A stretch of 64,000 nt of DNA from Bacillus yapensis (GCF_005280205.1 NZ_SUND01000006.1:124001-188000), one strand, 5' to 3'; counted from the first letter of the stretch, positions 1-10,941 are shown. Notes: generated from the letters alone by a model not told the origin. Program-made: numbers and translations.

Positions 1-1136
1 CGAAGCATAAGCTTCTGTTCTTCTTGACCACCATGACCAGAAGTATGGATATCGCTTAATTTTCCATGAATTACTTCTGCACCAGCACGGAACAGCATAT
101 TAATTGTACGACTTACGCTTAGTGCATTACCTGGGATAGGTGAAGAAGAGAACACTACTGTATCACCAGGGATGATTTGGATTTGACGGTGAGTACCATT
201 GGCAATACGAGATAGTGCCGCCATTGGCTCCCCTTGACTTCCTGTACATAGAATAGTTACTTGATTAGCCGGAAGACGGTTAATAGACTGAGCATCAATA
301 AATGTATCTTTTGGAGCGCGAATATATCCTAATTCTTGCCCAATATTGATTGCTGCCTCCATGCTTCGTCCGAAAACAGCTATTTTTCTACCGTTTGCAA
401 CCGCTGCTTCTGTCACCTGTTGTAAACGATGAATGTTGGAAGCGAATGTAGCAAAAATAATCCGTCCATCTACTTTTCTGAAAATGTCATGGATATTGTC
501 TCCGACGCGACGTTCTGACATGGTGAAATCAGGAACTTCACTATTTGTACTATCAGATAATAAGCAAAGTACGCCTTCTTTTCCGATTTCCGCCATTTTT
601 GTTAGGTTTGCCGGTTCTCCAACAGGTGTAAAATCAAACTTGAAATCGCCAGTGTGGACAACTTGTCCTGGAGGCGTTTTTACAACAATTCCAAATGAAT
701 CTGGAATACTGTGAGTAGTTCGGAAAAACGTTACAGAAGTTTTTCTGAATTTGATCACATCATCCTCTTGGATTTCATGCAGCTTTGCAGTTCTTAATAA
801 ACCGTGCTCTTCTAATTTGTTACGAATAAGGCCCAACGCAAGTTTTCCACCATAAATCGGAACATTGATCTCTCTTAACAAATAGGGAATTCCACCGATA
901 TGATCCTCATGTCCGTGCGTTACGAAAAGACCTTTAATTTTATCTACATTTTTTACTAAGTACGTATAATCGGGAATAACATAGTCAATTCCGAGCAGTT
1001 CATCTTCTGGAAACTTAATTCCTGCATCAATTAAGATGATTTCATCCTGAAACTGAACCGCATATGTATTCTTACCGATTTCACCCAATCCACCTAATGC
1101 GAACACGGCGGTTTGATCATTTTTAACAAATTTCAT
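1..1136 (-). CDS. rnjA: Ribonuclease J1 (C-terminus beyond window edge)
   Basis: RNase J1 is a metallo-beta-lactamase/beta-CASP nuclease with 5'-exonuclease and endonuclease activity in mRNA decay and rRNA maturation. The ATG is at 1136 and the frame stays open to base 1, so about 378 residues of a protein normally near 555 are visible. The metal-binding signature [10 protein letters not shown] is at residues 73-82 (H74, H76, D78, H79) and the beta-CASP region follows; the C-terminal dimerisation part is missing only because of the window edge. It lies 3 bases after rpoY on the same strand, as in B. subtilis, and should be cotranscribed. In B. subtilis RNase J1 is a partner of the SR1P peptide, whose gene is also in this window. 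Confidence 0.97.
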   Translation of the reverse strand, partial: MKFVKNDQTAVFALGGLGEIGKNTYAVQFQDEIILIDAGIKFPEDELLGIDYVIPDYTYLVKNVDKIKGLFVTHGHEDHIGGIPYLLREINVPIYGGKLALGLIRNKLEEHGLLRTAKLHEIQEDDVIKFRKTSVTFFRTTHSIPDSFGIVVKTPPGQVVHTGDFKFDFTPVGEPANLTKMAEIGKEGVLCLLSDSTNSEVPDFTMSERRVGDNIHDIFRKVDGRIIFATFASNIHRLQQVTEAAVANGRKIAVFGRSMEAAINIGQELGYIRAPKDTFIDAQSINRLPANQVTILCTGSQGEPMAALSRIANGTHRQIQIIPGDTVVFSSSPIPGNALSVSRTINMLFRAGAEVIHGKLSDIHTSGHGGQEEQKLML

Positions 1137-1139
1137 AAA

Positions 1140-1352
1140 TTATCCTAGCTCCCATACTTTATAGTTTTCATTTTTTTGTTCATATTCTAAGAATGCTCCG
1201 TCAACTGGAGTAATAAACTCAATATTAAATGGACGATCTGCCAATTTTGAGCGTACTTCTCTCACTGATCCCGCTTCTACAAAAACAGTTTGTGTCTTTT
1301 CGCGAACAGGTGCTTCTGTTTTTAATTCTTGATAATAAACTTTAAAAATCAT
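1140..1352 (-). CDS. rpoY: RNA polymerase epsilon subunit (YkzG/RpoY)
   Basis: This 70-residue protein is the small epsilon subunit of Firmicutes RNA polymerase (DUF1447 family). I start it at the ATG at 1352 ([11 protein letters not shown]), which has a strong AAGGAGAG ribosome site 9-10 bases upstream; a longer frame starting at 1394 has no such site and would add 14 unconserved residues. The sequence matches the family along its length, ending KVWELG. It lies immediately upstream of rnjA, the conserved rpoY-rnjA pair. Confidence 0.93.
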   Translation of the reverse strand: MIFKVYYQELKTEAPVREKTQTVFVEAGSVREVRSKLADRPFNIEFITPVDGAFLEYEQKNENYKVWELG

Positions 1353-1394
1353 AAAAAAATCTCTCCTTAATCTATTTATAAAGTTGATTTTCAT

Positions 1395-1740
1395 TTAATG
1401 TACTTCAAATAAATCCGTACAGAATGTCGACTCAAAAAAATTTTAGATTTCCGAATCAATGGTAACTTTTTATATTATATATAAAAATACCTTTAATTTC
1501 ATGTATTTTACTTATTTATTCTTCTTGACATTTTATAAAAAGCTAATATTGAATAGTTTTTTATTTGTATTAAAACATGATAAATAAAGAAATTGTATTA
1601 TGTAAGACTCAAGTCTTTAAAGCTCTTGCTAGCGGATTCTACATATATTTCGTTGGAGTGTAGCTCATTTCTTCCGAATACCCTATGCAAAATCTGAACA
1701 TATGTAAATAAACAACAATATCCAATTTACTATAAAGAAG
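1395..1740. other. AT-rich intergenic region upstream of rpoY
   Basis: No coding frame with a ribosome site is visible here. It should hold the rpoY-rnjA promoter on the minus strand, but I see no clear consensus for it. On the plus strand there is an isolated perfect -35 hexamer TTGACA near 1524 without a good -10 partner. A short palindrome AAGACTCAAGTCTT lies near 1607-1620. The B. subtilis gene ykrA, which lies between rpoY and def there, is absent. Confidence 0.5.
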
Positions 1741-1766
1741 GAGCCCTCCGCAAGCTAGAAGGGCTC
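1741..1766 (-). terminator. Hairpin after the microprotein gene
   Basis: On the minus strand a 9-bp stem (GAGCCCTTC with GGAGGGCTC) begins a few bases after the microprotein stop and is followed by a moderately T-rich stretch. It would end the microprotein transcript. The plus-strand side has no T run. Confidence 0.6.
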
Positions 1767-1771
1767 AAAAT

Positions 1772-1843
1772 TTAGGCAATTGATTTTTTTCGAAGCAAAT
1801 CTTTCCACTGTTCAACAAGCTTTTTCTTTAGCTTCTTTAACAT
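1772..1843 (-). CDS. Putative 23-residue cationic amphipathic microprotein
   Basis: A short frame on the minus strand encodes 23 residues starting MLKKLKKKLVEQW and ending RKKSIA. It has about nine Lys/Arg against two acidic residues, and the hydrophobic positions repeat every three to four residues, as in an amphipathic helix. It has all the parts of a gene: a TAAGGAG ribosome site with a 10-base spacer, a sigma-A-like promoter at 1867-1894 and a hairpin terminator at 1741-1766. I do not recognise the family and give it no function. It could be a membrane-active or nucleic-acid-binding peptide, or a structural RNA that happens to hold a frame. Confidence 0.55.
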   Translation of the reverse strand: MLKKLKKKLVEQWKDLLRKKSIA

Positions 1844-1866
1844 CGTGGATCATCTCCTTACTTCTT

Positions 1867-1894
1867 ATAATATACGATCCTTGTCCAAAGTAAA
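1867..1894 (-). promoter_or_regulatory. Candidate sigma-A promoter of the microprotein
   Basis: On the minus strand TTTACT (1889-1894) and TATTAT (1867-1872) are separated by 16 bases, and the start codon follows about 25 bases downstream of the -10 element. Confidence 0.45.
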
Positions 1895-2085
1895 GTCCCT
1901 ATGAGTCCTTTCTTATTTATATTATATGGATTTATCGCTGATTTTTTTCATGGATAAAGATGGTACAAATTAAACTTGAATGTTTTGAAAAAATAAGAAG
2001 AGATACTGTTGGAGGAATAATGGTTATGCGGGTCCGCTTTGTCAGTTGATGTGGGTATAATATATTACCTGTAAAAATTGAAAAA
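1895..2085. other. Intergenic region upstream of the microprotein, downstream of def
   Basis: AT-rich DNA between the def terminator hairpin and the microprotein promoter. A minus-strand open frame of 82 codons crosses it, but it overlaps the def terminator, has no ribosome site and reads as low-complexity sequence, so I do not call it. Confidence 0.5.
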
Positions 2086-2162
2086 GTTGTCCTCAAGATC
2101 GGTTTATCATGAGCATTCATAAAGCTTTTTATACTCGTGTTAATCCGATTTTCATGGACAAC
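2086..2162 (-). terminator. Long imperfect hairpin downstream of def
   Basis: On the minus strand outer arms GTTGTCC/GGACAAC enclose a second, imperfect stem (ATCGG.TTA...TAA.CCGAT) about 77 bases across in total. T-rich sequence (CTTTTTCAATTTTT) follows. It starts close to the def stop codon and most likely acts as the def terminator. Confidence 0.5.
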
Positions 2163-2169
2163 CTCTTTT

Positions 2170-2724
2170 TTATCTTTCAATAGCTATCGCATTTTCGATT
2201 GGTTCAAAGGGTGCTTCTTTGTTAATGTGATCATAGAACATGACGCCGTTTAGGTGATCAATTTCGTGTTGGATGACGATAGCAGGTAGTCCTTTTAGGC
2301 GAAGTTGAACTTCTTCCCCCTCTAATGTGGTTGCCTTTACCGTTACCCTTGCATAGCGTGGCACATAACCCGGAATAGACTCATCTACAGATAGACATCC
2401 TTCTCCAGCCGTTAAATAAGCTTTTTCTACAGAATGACTAATGATTCTTGGATTAAACAAGGCATAGCTATGTAGGTTTTCTTTTTCATCTGTTACATGA
2501 ACAGCGAGCATACGCTTTGCTACATCTATTTGCGGAGCAGCGAGACCGATTGCAGGGCGAAGTCCTTTTTCGTACGCGATTTCAGGATTTTGGCTTGAGA
2601 TAACATACTCTAGCAAGTCTTTTAATATTTTCTTATCTTCTTCAGATGCTGGAAGCGGAACCTCTTTTGCGATTGTACGCAAAGAGGGGTGACCGTCTCT
2701 TATAATGTCTTCCATTGTTAGCAT
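2170..2724 (-). CDS. def: Peptide deformylase (DefB/YkrB type)
   Basis: This 184-residue metalloenzyme removes the formyl group from the initiator methionine of new proteins. All three family motifs are present: GLAAPQ at residues 60-65, EGCLS at 108-112 and QHEIDH at 152-157, giving metal ligands C110, H153, H157 and catalytic E154. I start at the ATG at 2724 ([16 protein letters not shown]), which has a GGGAGTG ribosome site; an upstream in-frame ATG would add 20 unconserved residues. Length and context match B. subtilis DefB, located between rnjA-rpoY and ykyA-pdh. Confidence 0.96.
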   Translation of the reverse strand: MLTMEDIIRDGHPSLRTIAKEVPLPASEEDKKILKDLLEYVISSQNPEIAYEKGLRPAIGLAAPQIDVAKRMLAVHVTDEKENLHSYALFNPRIISHSVEKAYLTAGEGCLSVDESIPGYVPRYARVTVKATTLEGEEVQLRLKGLPAIVIQHEIDHLNGVMFYDHINKEAPFEPIENAIAIER

Positions 2725-3034
2725 TGCATTCACTCCCAAGATTAAACTCTCATTTTTGTATGGCATTATTTTAACAGAAATCAAAAATCCAGTACAGGCG
2801 GATGTTTTCGAATAACATGTATATGGTCATTATTTGAATGATAAAGCTAAAATATCATTTTGAATCTGGCATAAATGCTACTAGATTTGAATAGGATGGA
2901 TTAATAGAAGAATTGGTAGATTTAACAACAATTAGACATGTTTAAAGAATTTTTTTACAATTTTTTACTCGGGATATTGTAATAAGATCAAACAATCGAT
3001 ATAGTAATAAATGTTAAAATAAGGGGGTTGCAAA
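2725..3034. other. Divergent promoter region between def and ykyA
   Basis: AT-rich non-coding DNA between two divergent genes. It holds the ykyA promoter described separately; I see no clear def promoter. Confidence 0.5.
2977..3005 (+). promoter_or_regulatory. Candidate sigma-A promoter of ykyA
   Basis: TTGTAA (2977-2982) and TATAGT (3000-3005) are separated by 17 bases, about 30 bases before the ykyA start codon. Confidence 0.55.
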
Positions 3035-3718
3035 ATGTCGACATTAAAAAGACCTAAAATTTATTTGTTTCTTTTATTGATTATTGGTTCGACTATTTTG
3101 TCTGGGTGTCTAAATCGAACATCAACAGTAGATGAAATGTATGAAGTATTGGAAAATGTGGTAACACTTGAAAAGGATTTTGAGGATCAACAAGAACCAT
3201 TAGTCGAATTAGAGAGAGAAGAGAAGGAAATTTATAGCCAGATTATCGCTTTAGGCATGAAGGAATTCGATCAAATTGTCTCCCTTTCGAATGAGGCCCT
3301 AACAATCGTTGGAAAGCGTCAAGAATTCATGCAAAAGGAAGAAGATAGTATTCAAGCTTCGAAGAAGGAATTCGGAAAGCTAAAACCATTGATTGGAGAA
3401 TTAGAAGACGAGAACTTAAAAAAGAAAGCCAATGAGCTGTATGACACGATGATGGAAAGATATGAAAGTCATGATGCTTTGTTTGCGAAATATACAAAAG
3501 GCTTAGGTTATGATAAAGAACTATACGAAATGTTCCAAAATGAAGAATTATCGATCGAACAATTAGAAGAGCAAATTGCTAAAATTAATGAGACATACAA
3601 AATCGTGTTGGAATCAAATGAACAATTTAACGAGCATACGAAAAAGTATAATGAAATAAAACTTGATTTCTACAAAGCGGCAGGAATTGAAGTAGACGAA
3701 AAAGAAAACAATCAATAA
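3035..3718 (+). CDS. ykyA: YkyA family lipoprotein
   Basis: A 227-residue exported lipoprotein. The N-terminus has lysine/arginine residues, a hydrophobic stretch (IYLFLLLIIG) and the lipobox LSGC with the lipidated cysteine at residue 25. The rest is highly charged, rich in Glu and Lys and predicted to be helical or coiled coil, as in the YkyA putative cell-wall-binding lipoproteins (PF10368). An AAGGGGG ribosome site precedes the ATG. Position upstream of pdhA is the same as in B. subtilis, but a terminator separates it from the pdh operon. Its precise role is unknown. Confidence 0.88.
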   Translation: MSTLKRPKIYLFLLLIIGSTILSGCLNRTSTVDEMYEVLENVVTLEKDFEDQQEPLVELEREEKEIYSQIIALGMKEFDQIVSLSNEALTIVGKRQEFMQKEEDSIQASKKEFGKLKPLIGELEDENLKKKANELYDTMMERYESHDALFAKYTKGLGYDKELYEMFQNEELSIEQLEEQIAKINETYKIVLESNEQFNEHTKKYNEIKLDFYKAAGIEVDEKENNQ

Positions 3719-3752
3719 GAATCGACATTTATGTCGATTCTTATTCTATTTT
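3717..3752 (+). terminator. Terminator of ykyA
   Basis: An 11-bp perfect stem (AAGAATCGACA with TGTCGATTCTT, 4-base loop) overlaps the stop codon and is followed by ATTCTATTTT. Confidence 0.85.
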
Positions 3753-5364
<1,612 letters not shown>

Positions 5365-5367
5365 GCC

Positions 5368-6345
5368 ATGGCGCAAATGACAATGATTCAAGCAATCACG
5401 GATGCGTTACGTACTGAATTACGAAATGATCCGAATGTATTAATTTTCGGAGAAGACGTAGGCGTTAACGGCGGGGTTTTCCGTGCTACTGAAGGTCTTC
5501 AACAAGAATTCGGCGAAGATCGTGTGTTTGACACACCTTTAGCTGAATCTGGTATCGGTGGATTGGCAGTTGGCCTAAGTTTACAAGGCTTCCGTCCTGT
5601 TCCTGAAATCCAGTTCTTTGGATTCGTATATGAAGTAATGGATTCTATTTCTGGTCAATTAGCACGTATGCGTTACCGTTCTGGCGGCCGTTATAATGCA
5701 CCTGTTACAATTCGTTCACCATTTGGTGGTGGTGTACATACACCAGAAATGCACGCAGATAGCTTAGAAGGTTTAATGGCACAACAACCAGGTTTGAAAG
5801 TTGTTATTCCTTCAACACCTTACGATGCAAAAGGTCTATTAATTTCTGCGATTCGTGATAACGATCCAGTTATTTTCCTTGAGCATATGAAACTATATCG
5901 TTCATTCAGACAAGAAGTACCAGAAGGTGAATACACGATTCCACTAGGAAAAGCAGAAGTAAAGCGTGAAGGTTCAGATCTTTCTATTATTACTTATGGT
6001 GCAATGGTGCATGAATCTATCAAGGCAGCAGAAGAGCTTGAAAAAGAAGGTTTCTCTGTTGAAGTAGTAGATTTACGTACTGTAAGTCCACTTGATATCG
6101 ATACAATCATTGCTTCTGTTGAAAAAACAGGTCGTGCAATTGTTGTTCAGGAAGCACAAAAATCAGCTGGTGTAGCAGCTAATGTCGTTGCAGAAATTAA
6201 CGACCGTGCAATCCTTAGCCTAGAAGCTCCAGTATTACGTGTTGCAGCTCCAGATACAGTATTTGCTTTCCCAGAAGCTGAATCTGTATGGCTTCCAAAC
6301 GTACAAGATATTATTGAAACAAGTAAAAAAGTACTTAATTTCTAA
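5368..6345 (+). CDS. pdhB: Pyruvate dehydrogenase E1 component, beta subunit
   Basis: A 325-residue partner of PdhA in the E1 heterotetramer, with the transketolase pyrimidine-binding domain in the N-terminal half ([25 protein letters not shown]) and a transketolase C-terminal domain in the second half ([19 protein letters not shown]). Start ATG has a GGAG ribosome site inside the end of pdhA, so translation is probably coupled. A 120-base gap with a strong hairpin separates it from pdhC, unlike the tight spacing elsewhere in the operon. Confidence 0.97.
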   Translation: MAQMTMIQAITDALRTELRNDPNVLIFGEDVGVNGGVFRATEGLQQEFGEDRVFDTPLAESGIGGLAVGLSLQGFRPVPEIQFFGFVYEVMDSISGQLARMRYRSGGRYNAPVTIRSPFGGGVHTPEMHADSLEGLMAQQPGLKVVIPSTPYDAKGLLISAIRDNDPVIFLEHMKLYRSFRQEVPEGEYTIPLGKAEVKREGSDLSIITYGAMVHESIKAAEELEKEGFSVEVVDLRTVSPLDIDTIIASVEKTGRAIVVQEAQKSAGVAANVVAEINDRAILSLEAPVLRVAAPDTVFAFPEAESVWLPNVQDIIETSKKVLNF

Positions 6346-6382
6346 TTTTTGTTAGAATAACTACTTTAAAGATATTAAAAGG

Positions 6383-6415
6383 TTTAAGGGAAATGGGCTT
6401 CCATTTACCCTTAAA
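6383..6415 (+). promoter_or_regulatory. Intercistronic hairpin between pdhB and pdhC
   Basis: TTTAAGGG plus AAATGG (6383-6396) pairs with CCATTT, one bulged A, and CCCTTAAA (6401-6415), a 14-bp stem with a 4-base loop. No long T run follows, so it is more likely an RNA-processing, stability or partial-termination element than a full terminator. Confidence 0.6.
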
Positions 6416-6465
6416 TTTGATCCGAAACGCAAAATCAAACATGAATTTTTTAGGAGGATGAATCA

Positions 6466-7758
6466 ATGGCTTTCCAATTTAGATTGCCGGATATTGGTGA
6501 AGGTATCCATGAAGGTGAAATCGTAAAATGGTTTGTTAAACCAGGTGATAAAGTTCAAGAGGATGACGTGCTTTGTGAGGTACAAAACGATAAAGCAGTT
6601 GTTGAAATTCCATCACCAGTAGAAGGAACTGTTCTGGAAGTACTAGTAGATGAAGGAACAGTAGCAACTGTAGGTCAAGTACTTATTACTTTCGACGCTC
6701 CTGGATATGAAGATATTAAATTCAAAGGTGACGAAGGCCATGACGCTCCTGCATCAGAAGCAGCACCTGCAAAAGCGGAAGCTGAACCAGTTGCAACAGC
6801 TCCAGCAGCTAACGCTGAGCCAGTTGATCCAAGCCGTCGCATTATTGCTATGCCTTCAGTTCGTAAATATGCACGTGATAAAGGTGTAGATATTCGTCAA
6901 GTGAGCGGTTCTGGCGACAATGGTCGTGTATTAAAAGACGATATCGACACATTCTTAAATGGTGGAGCAGCACCAGCGGCGGCAACAACTCAAGAAGCGC
7001 CAGCTGCACAAGCAGAGACTGCTAAACCAGCAGCTACTCCAATTCCTGCAGGTCAGTACCCTGAAACTCGTGAAAAAATGAGCGGTATCCGTAAGGCAAT
7101 TGCGAAGGCAATGGTTAACTCTAAGCACACAGCTCCACACGTTACATTAATGGATGAAGTTGATGTGACGAAGCTTGTAGCAAGCCGTAAGAAGTACAAA
7201 GAAGTTGCTGCTAATAAAGGAATCAAACTTACATTCCTTCCTTACGTAGTAAAAGCTTTAACAAGCGCATTACGTGAGTACCCAGCTTTAAACACTTCAT
7301 TAGATGATGCAACAAGTGAAATTATTCATAAGCATTATTACAATATCGGTATCGCTGCTGATACTGAAAAAGGTTTATTAGTTCCAGTTGTGAAGGATGC
7401 TGACCGCAAGTCTGTATTCAACATTTCTGCAGAAATTAATGAACTTGCAGTTAAAGCTCGTGATGGTAAATTAGCTCCAGACGAAATGAAAGGTGCTTCT
7501 TGCACAATTTCTAATATCGGTTCTGCTGGTGGACAATGGTTTACTCCAGTTATCAACCATCCAGAAGTTGCGATTCTTGGAATCGGTCGTATTGCAGAGA
7601 AGCCAATCATTAAAGATGGTGAGATTGTAGCTGCTCCTGTACTTGCTTTATCTTTAAGCTTTGACCACCGTATGATCGATGGTGCTACAGCTCAAAACGC
7701 TCTTAACCATATTAAGCGTTTATTAAATGACCCAGAATTAATGTTAATGGAGGGGTAA
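6466..7758 (+). CDS. pdhC: Pyruvate dehydrogenase E2, dihydrolipoamide acetyltransferase
   Basis: The 430-residue core of the PDH complex, which moves the acetyl group from lipoyl to CoA. Domain order: one lipoyl domain (about 1-77, lipoylated K43 in NDKAVVEI), an Ala/Pro-rich linker, the peripheral subunit-binding domain (about 127-163, containing [14 protein letters not shown]), a second Ala/Pro linker, and the catalytic domain (about 200-430) ending with the HRMIDG active site (H401, D405). A good AGGAGG site precedes the ATG. pdhD follows after 4 bases. Confidence 0.97.
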   Translation: MAFQFRLPDIGEGIHEGEIVKWFVKPGDKVQEDDVLCEVQNDKAVVEIPSPVEGTVLEVLVDEGTVATVGQVLITFDAPGYEDIKFKGDEGHDAPASEAAPAKAEAEPVATAPAANAEPVDPSRRIIAMPSVRKYARDKGVDIRQVSGSGDNGRVLKDDIDTFLNGGAAPAAATTQEAPAAQAETAKPAATPIPAGQYPETREKMSGIRKAIAKAMVNSKHTAPHVTLMDEVDVTKLVASRKKYKEVAANKGIKLTFLPYVVKALTSALREYPALNTSLDDATSEIIHKHYYNIGIAADTEKGLLVPVVKDADRKSVFNISAEINELAVKARDGKLAPDEMKGASCTISNIGSAGGQWFTPVINHPEVAILGIGRIAEKPIIKDGEIVAAPVLALSLSFDHRMIDGATAQNALNHIKRLLNDPELMLMEG

Positions 7759-7762
7759 TAAA

Positions 7763-9175
7763 ATGGTAGTTGGCGATTTTCCTATTGAAACAGATACTCT
7801 TGTCCTTGGGGCAGGTCCTGGTGGTTATGTAGCTGCAATTCGTGCAGCTCAGCTTGGACAAAAAGTAACGATCGTAGAAAAAGGAAACCTTGGTGGTGTT
7901 TGTCTTAACGTAGGATGTATTCCTTCAAAAGCGTTAATTTCAGCAGGTCACCGTTATGAAACAGCTTTACATTCTGAATCTCTAGGAATTAAGGCTGAAA
8001 ATGTAACAGTTGACTTCACAAAGGTTCAAGAATGGAAGAACAGCGTTGTTAACAAACTAACTACGGGTGTTGAAGGTCTTCTAAAAGGAAATAAAGTTGA
8101 GATCGTACGTGGAGAAGGTTATTTCGTAGATGCGAACACAATTCGTGTTATGGATGAAAATTCTGCACAAACTTATAAATTTAAGAATGCGATTATTGCA
8201 ACAGGATCTCGTCCGATTGAAATTCCAACTTTCAAGTACACTAATCGTGTTATCAACTCAACGGGTGCTTTAAGCTTACCAGAAATTCCTAAGAAATTAG
8301 TGATTATTGGTGGGGGAGTTATCGGTGTTGAGCTAGGTACTGCTTATGCTAACTTCGGAACTGAAGTAACGATTCTTGAAGGAAGCGAAGAGTTATTTGC
8401 TGGTGCATTTGAAAAGCAAATGACATCTATCGTTCAACGTAACCTGAAGAAGAAGGGTGCTGAAATCGTAACGAAAGCACTTGCTAAAGGCGTTGTTGAA
8501 AAAGAAGATGGCGTTGTAGTTACTTATGAAGCAAAAGGTGAAGAAGTAACAATTGAAGCAGATTATGTTTTAGTAACAGTTGGTCGTCGTCCAAACACAG
8601 ATGAAATGGGTCTTGAGCAAGTTGGTGTTCAAATGTCTGATCGTGGTGTGATTAACATTGATAACCAATGCCGTACAAGCATCCCTAACATCTATGCAAT
8701 CGGTGATATTGTTGCTGGACCACAGCTTGCACATAAAGCTTCTTACGAAGGTAAGATTGCTGCAGAAGCTATTTCTGGCCACAATGCACAAATCGACTAT
8801 CTTGGAATTCCTGCTGTTGTATTCTCTGACCCAGAACTTGCAACTGTTGGTTACACAGAAAAGCAAGCGAAGGATGAAGGTATTGCAATCGTAGCTGCGA
8901 AGTTCCCGTTTGCTGCAAATGGTCGTGCATTAGCTCTTGATAGCACAGACGGATTCGTAAAGCTTATAACTCGTAAAGAAGATGGATTAGTAATTGGTGC
9001 TCAAATCGCAGGACCAAGCGCTTCTGATATGATCGCTGAACTTGGTTTAGCAATCGAAGCTGGTATGACAGCTGAAGATTTAGCTCTAACTATCCATGCT
9101 CACCCAACTTTAGGTGAAATCACAATGGAAGCTGCAGAAGTTGCTCTAGGCAGCCCAATCCATATTATTAAGTAA
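7763..9175 (+). CDS. pdhD: Pyruvate dehydrogenase E3, dihydrolipoyl dehydrogenase
   Basis: A 470-residue FAD flavoprotein that reoxidises dihydrolipoamide with NAD+. It shows the FAD-binding GAGPGG at residues 16-21, the redox disulfide in [15 protein letters not shown] (C47, C52), the NAD-binding GGGVIGVE in the middle, and the C-terminal HAHPTLGE with catalytic H447 and E452. Last gene of pdhABCD, closed by a strong terminator. E3 may also serve other 2-oxoacid dehydrogenases of the cell. Confidence 0.97.
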   Translation: MVVGDFPIETDTLVLGAGPGGYVAAIRAAQLGQKVTIVEKGNLGGVCLNVGCIPSKALISAGHRYETALHSESLGIKAENVTVDFTKVQEWKNSVVNKLTTGVEGLLKGNKVEIVRGEGYFVDANTIRVMDENSAQTYKFKNAIIATGSRPIEIPTFKYTNRVINSTGALSLPEIPKKLVIIGGGVIGVELGTAYANFGTEVTILEGSEELFAGAFEKQMTSIVQRNLKKKGAEIVTKALAKGVVEKEDGVVVTYEAKGEEVTIEADYVLVTVGRRPNTDEMGLEQVGVQMSDRGVINIDNQCRTSIPNIYAIGDIVAGPQLAHKASYEGKIAAEAISGHNAQIDYLGIPAVVFSDPELATVGYTEKQAKDEGIAIVAAKFPFAANGRALALDSTDGFVKLITRKEDGLVIGAQIAGPSASDMIAELGLAIEAGMTAEDLALTIHAHPTLGEITMEAAEVALGSPIHIIK

Positions 9176-9182
9176 AAATGAC

Positions 9183-9214
9183 AAAGTCCTTCTCGATTAT
9201 GAGAAGGACTTTTT
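9183..9214 (+). terminator. Terminator of the pdh operon
   Basis: AAAGTCCTTCTC (9183-9194) pairs with GAGAAGGACTTT (9201-9212) and runs into a T tract. On the minus strand it can also end the slp-like transcript. Confidence 0.9.
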
Positions 9215-9228
9215 GTATGAAAAATAGT

Positions 9229-9603
9229 TCAATTAGCAAGCGCTGCTTCAATGGGTTGTATGATTTCTTCTTTACTACTTTTGCCTACAATTTTTACAAG
9301 AATCTTGTCGTTTTGGATAACTAAGAGAGCTGGACATTCCTTTTTTTCGATTGAATCGAAGTAATCTTCTGCTTTATGTGGAGATATGGTTTTCATATTT
9401 TTGAATTCATTTGGGAATTGTTGTCTCAGTTCAATTATTGCATCGTAATAGGGGGCTTCCGTTTGTAAATTAGCAGATTCTGTTTCATCGGATAAAAAAA
9501 TAACTTGCTTCGCACTACTGTCCAATTCTAAAGGGACGTCTTCGTTATTCGCGCAGGAAGTAGAAATTAATAGGGCCATCAATATTATTGGCAAGACCTT
9601 CAT
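9229..9603 (-). CDS. slp: Small lipoprotein, probable Slp (peptidoglycan-associated lipoprotein)
   Basis: A 124-residue predicted lipoprotein. The signal peptide MKVLPIILMALLISTSC has the lipidated cysteine at residue 17. The mature part (VIFLSDET..., ECPALLVIQNDKILVKIVG, then a terminal helix) resembles a small thioredoxin-like fold, but the CxxC active site is missing. The size and position between pdhD and speA are those of slp in B. subtilis; the name rests mainly on that synteny. Orientation is convergent with pdhD, sharing the terminator region. Its biochemical role is not evident from the sequence. Confidence 0.62.
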   Translation of the reverse strand: MKVLPIILMALLISTSCANNEDVPLELDSSAKQVIFLSDETESANLQTEAPYYDAIIELRQQFPNEFKNMKTISPHKAEDYFDSIEKKECPALLVIQNDKILVKIVGKSSKEEIIQPIEAALAN

Positions 9604-9859
9604 AGCATAGCCTCACATTTCCTTCAATATATTATCAATCAAGCACATTGCAGATTACATAAATTTCAAATACTAATTTTTCTTTTATAGTAACATAGCA
9701 GGTAACCAAAAAAGGCAATGTCATCCAAATGTTAAAAAAATGAAAAATATCATTTGCAAAACTGTCATACACTAATAGTAATAGTTTATTAATAAGACTT
9801 ATTTTAACTTGGATTAGTAACTTTATAACTGGGTATAAAAAAGATAGTGGGTGGTTTTT

Positions 9860-10096
9860 TTGAAGAATTACGTTGTCCTTTTACTACACTTAATCCTTTG
9901 GAGTGGCTATACTTTGACTGAGTGGCTGTCAAAGAACGACCAAATCATTTACAATATTTTAATGTTTTTTGTTTTCGTCTATATAGCTGTGATTTTGGGA
10001 AATTATATTCTAAAATCAACTAAAAAAACTCTAGTAATTACCCTAGCCAGCTTATTACTCTATAGCTCCATTCATGTCACCTTGAATCAGTTCTAG
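9860..10096 (+). CDS. Small three-helix membrane protein, unknown function
   Basis: About 78 residues with three hydrophobic segments, roughly residues 3-20, 29-48 and 55-74, separated by short charged loops (TEWLSKNDQ, LKSTKKT). I prefer the TTG at 9860, which follows GGGTGG by 6 bases; a GTG at 9851 in the same frame is possible but lies inside that site. No catalytic motif is visible and I do not recognise the family. It stands alone between the slp-like gene and the transposon island, followed by a terminator at 10172. Confidence 0.55.
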   Translation: MKNYVVLLLHLILWSGYTLTEWLSKNDQIIYNILMFFVFVYIAVILGNYILKSTKKTLVITLASLLLYSSIHVTLNQF

Positions 10097-10171
10097 CCTA
10101 AATTCTATTGAATGAATACAATAATAGATACTGACATCTTGAGGTGACAGCTTTGAAGTAGATATTGTCCG

Positions 10172-10199
10172 CTGCCATTTTCAATGGCAGTGTTTTTTG
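10172..10199 (+). terminator. Terminator downstream of the small membrane protein
   Basis: CTGCCATT (10172-10179) pairs with AATGGCAG (10183-10190), followed by TGTTTTTTGG. Confidence 0.75.
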
Positions 10200-10344
10200 G
10201 TGTTTTAGGAAAATTTTATGTCGGTACTTTTGGAGGGAATTATGCGACAATGTAGAAATGTAAATCATTCCCTGGCGGGAGGAGGACAAGAATAAAGCCC
10301 CAAAGAGATGGCCGTCTCTTTGAGGCAGATTCAACTAAAAAACT

Positions 10345-10941
10345 ATGATTATCATAAAATATCTGGGAAAGACGGTCAAGGGCTATTTGCGACGTTACCA
10401 AGATGTACCTCCTAAGTGTGAAGAGAGCTGCCCTAATTGTCATGGTAAATTATATAAACATGGTCGCTACTATCGTTCCGTTATCACTGGAAAAGCAATC
10501 ACAAGGATTCCGATTTACCGTAGATTCTGCCCATCTTGCGGAAAGACGTTTTCTATATTGCCAGATTTTCTTTATCCATACATTGTTCAAAGTGGATGGA
10601 TCCTTCAAAAAGCATGGATATTACGGTATGTGAGAGAGAATAGTTACAATCGTATTCAATCAGCCATTTTCTTAAATGAAACCGGTGGGATTTCCTATAA
10701 GACTATTAAACGCTGGGATTCTTTATGGAGAATTAAAAAGGAATCCTTGATTCATTTACTTGTGTATCATTTGGTTGATGTTCATCCGACAGCAATAGAC
10801 ATTAGAGAAATAAAACCATTAACTGATGAACAGACCCTACTATATATCCTTCCAAAAGTGTGGAAAATTTTTCACTCTACAACCACTTGCCCATTCTATG
10901 GCTTTTTTAACTGGATAAATCAGTTAATGAATAAAATTTAA
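10345..10941 (+). CDS. DUF6431-type zinc-ribbon protein of the transposon island
   Basis: A 198-residue protein starting MIIIKYLGKTVKGYLRRY, with a zinc-ribbon-like pair of cysteine motifs, CPNC (C29, C32) and CPSC (C62, C65). The second half (WILRYVRENSYNRIQSAIFLNET... YKTIKRWDSLWRIKK) looks like a helical, HTH-type DNA-binding region. Family assignment to DUF6431 is from memory of similar proteins beside this type of transposase. A role as a DNA-binding accessory or target-choice factor is inference. No strong ribosome site precedes the ATG. A 200-base gap separates it from the transposase gene. Confidence 0.6.
   Translation: MIIIKYLGKTVKGYLRRYQDVPPKCEESCPNCHGKLYKHGRYYRSVITGKAITRIPIYRRFCPSCGKTFSILPDFLYPYIVQSGWILQKAWILRYVRENSYNRIQSAIFLNETGGISYKTIKRWDSLWRIKKESLIHLLVYHLVDVHPTAIDIREIKPLTDEQTLLYILPKVWKIFHSTTTCPFYGFFNWINQLMNKI

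Noticed and set aside
1932-2180. Minus-strand open frame of 82 codons after def
   Set aside because: It overlaps the long def terminator hairpin, lacks a ribosome site, and shows no family resemblance.
5368-9175. Many long open frames on the reverse strand of pdhBCD
   Set aside because: They follow from the strong codon bias of highly expressed genes and overlap well-supported proteins.
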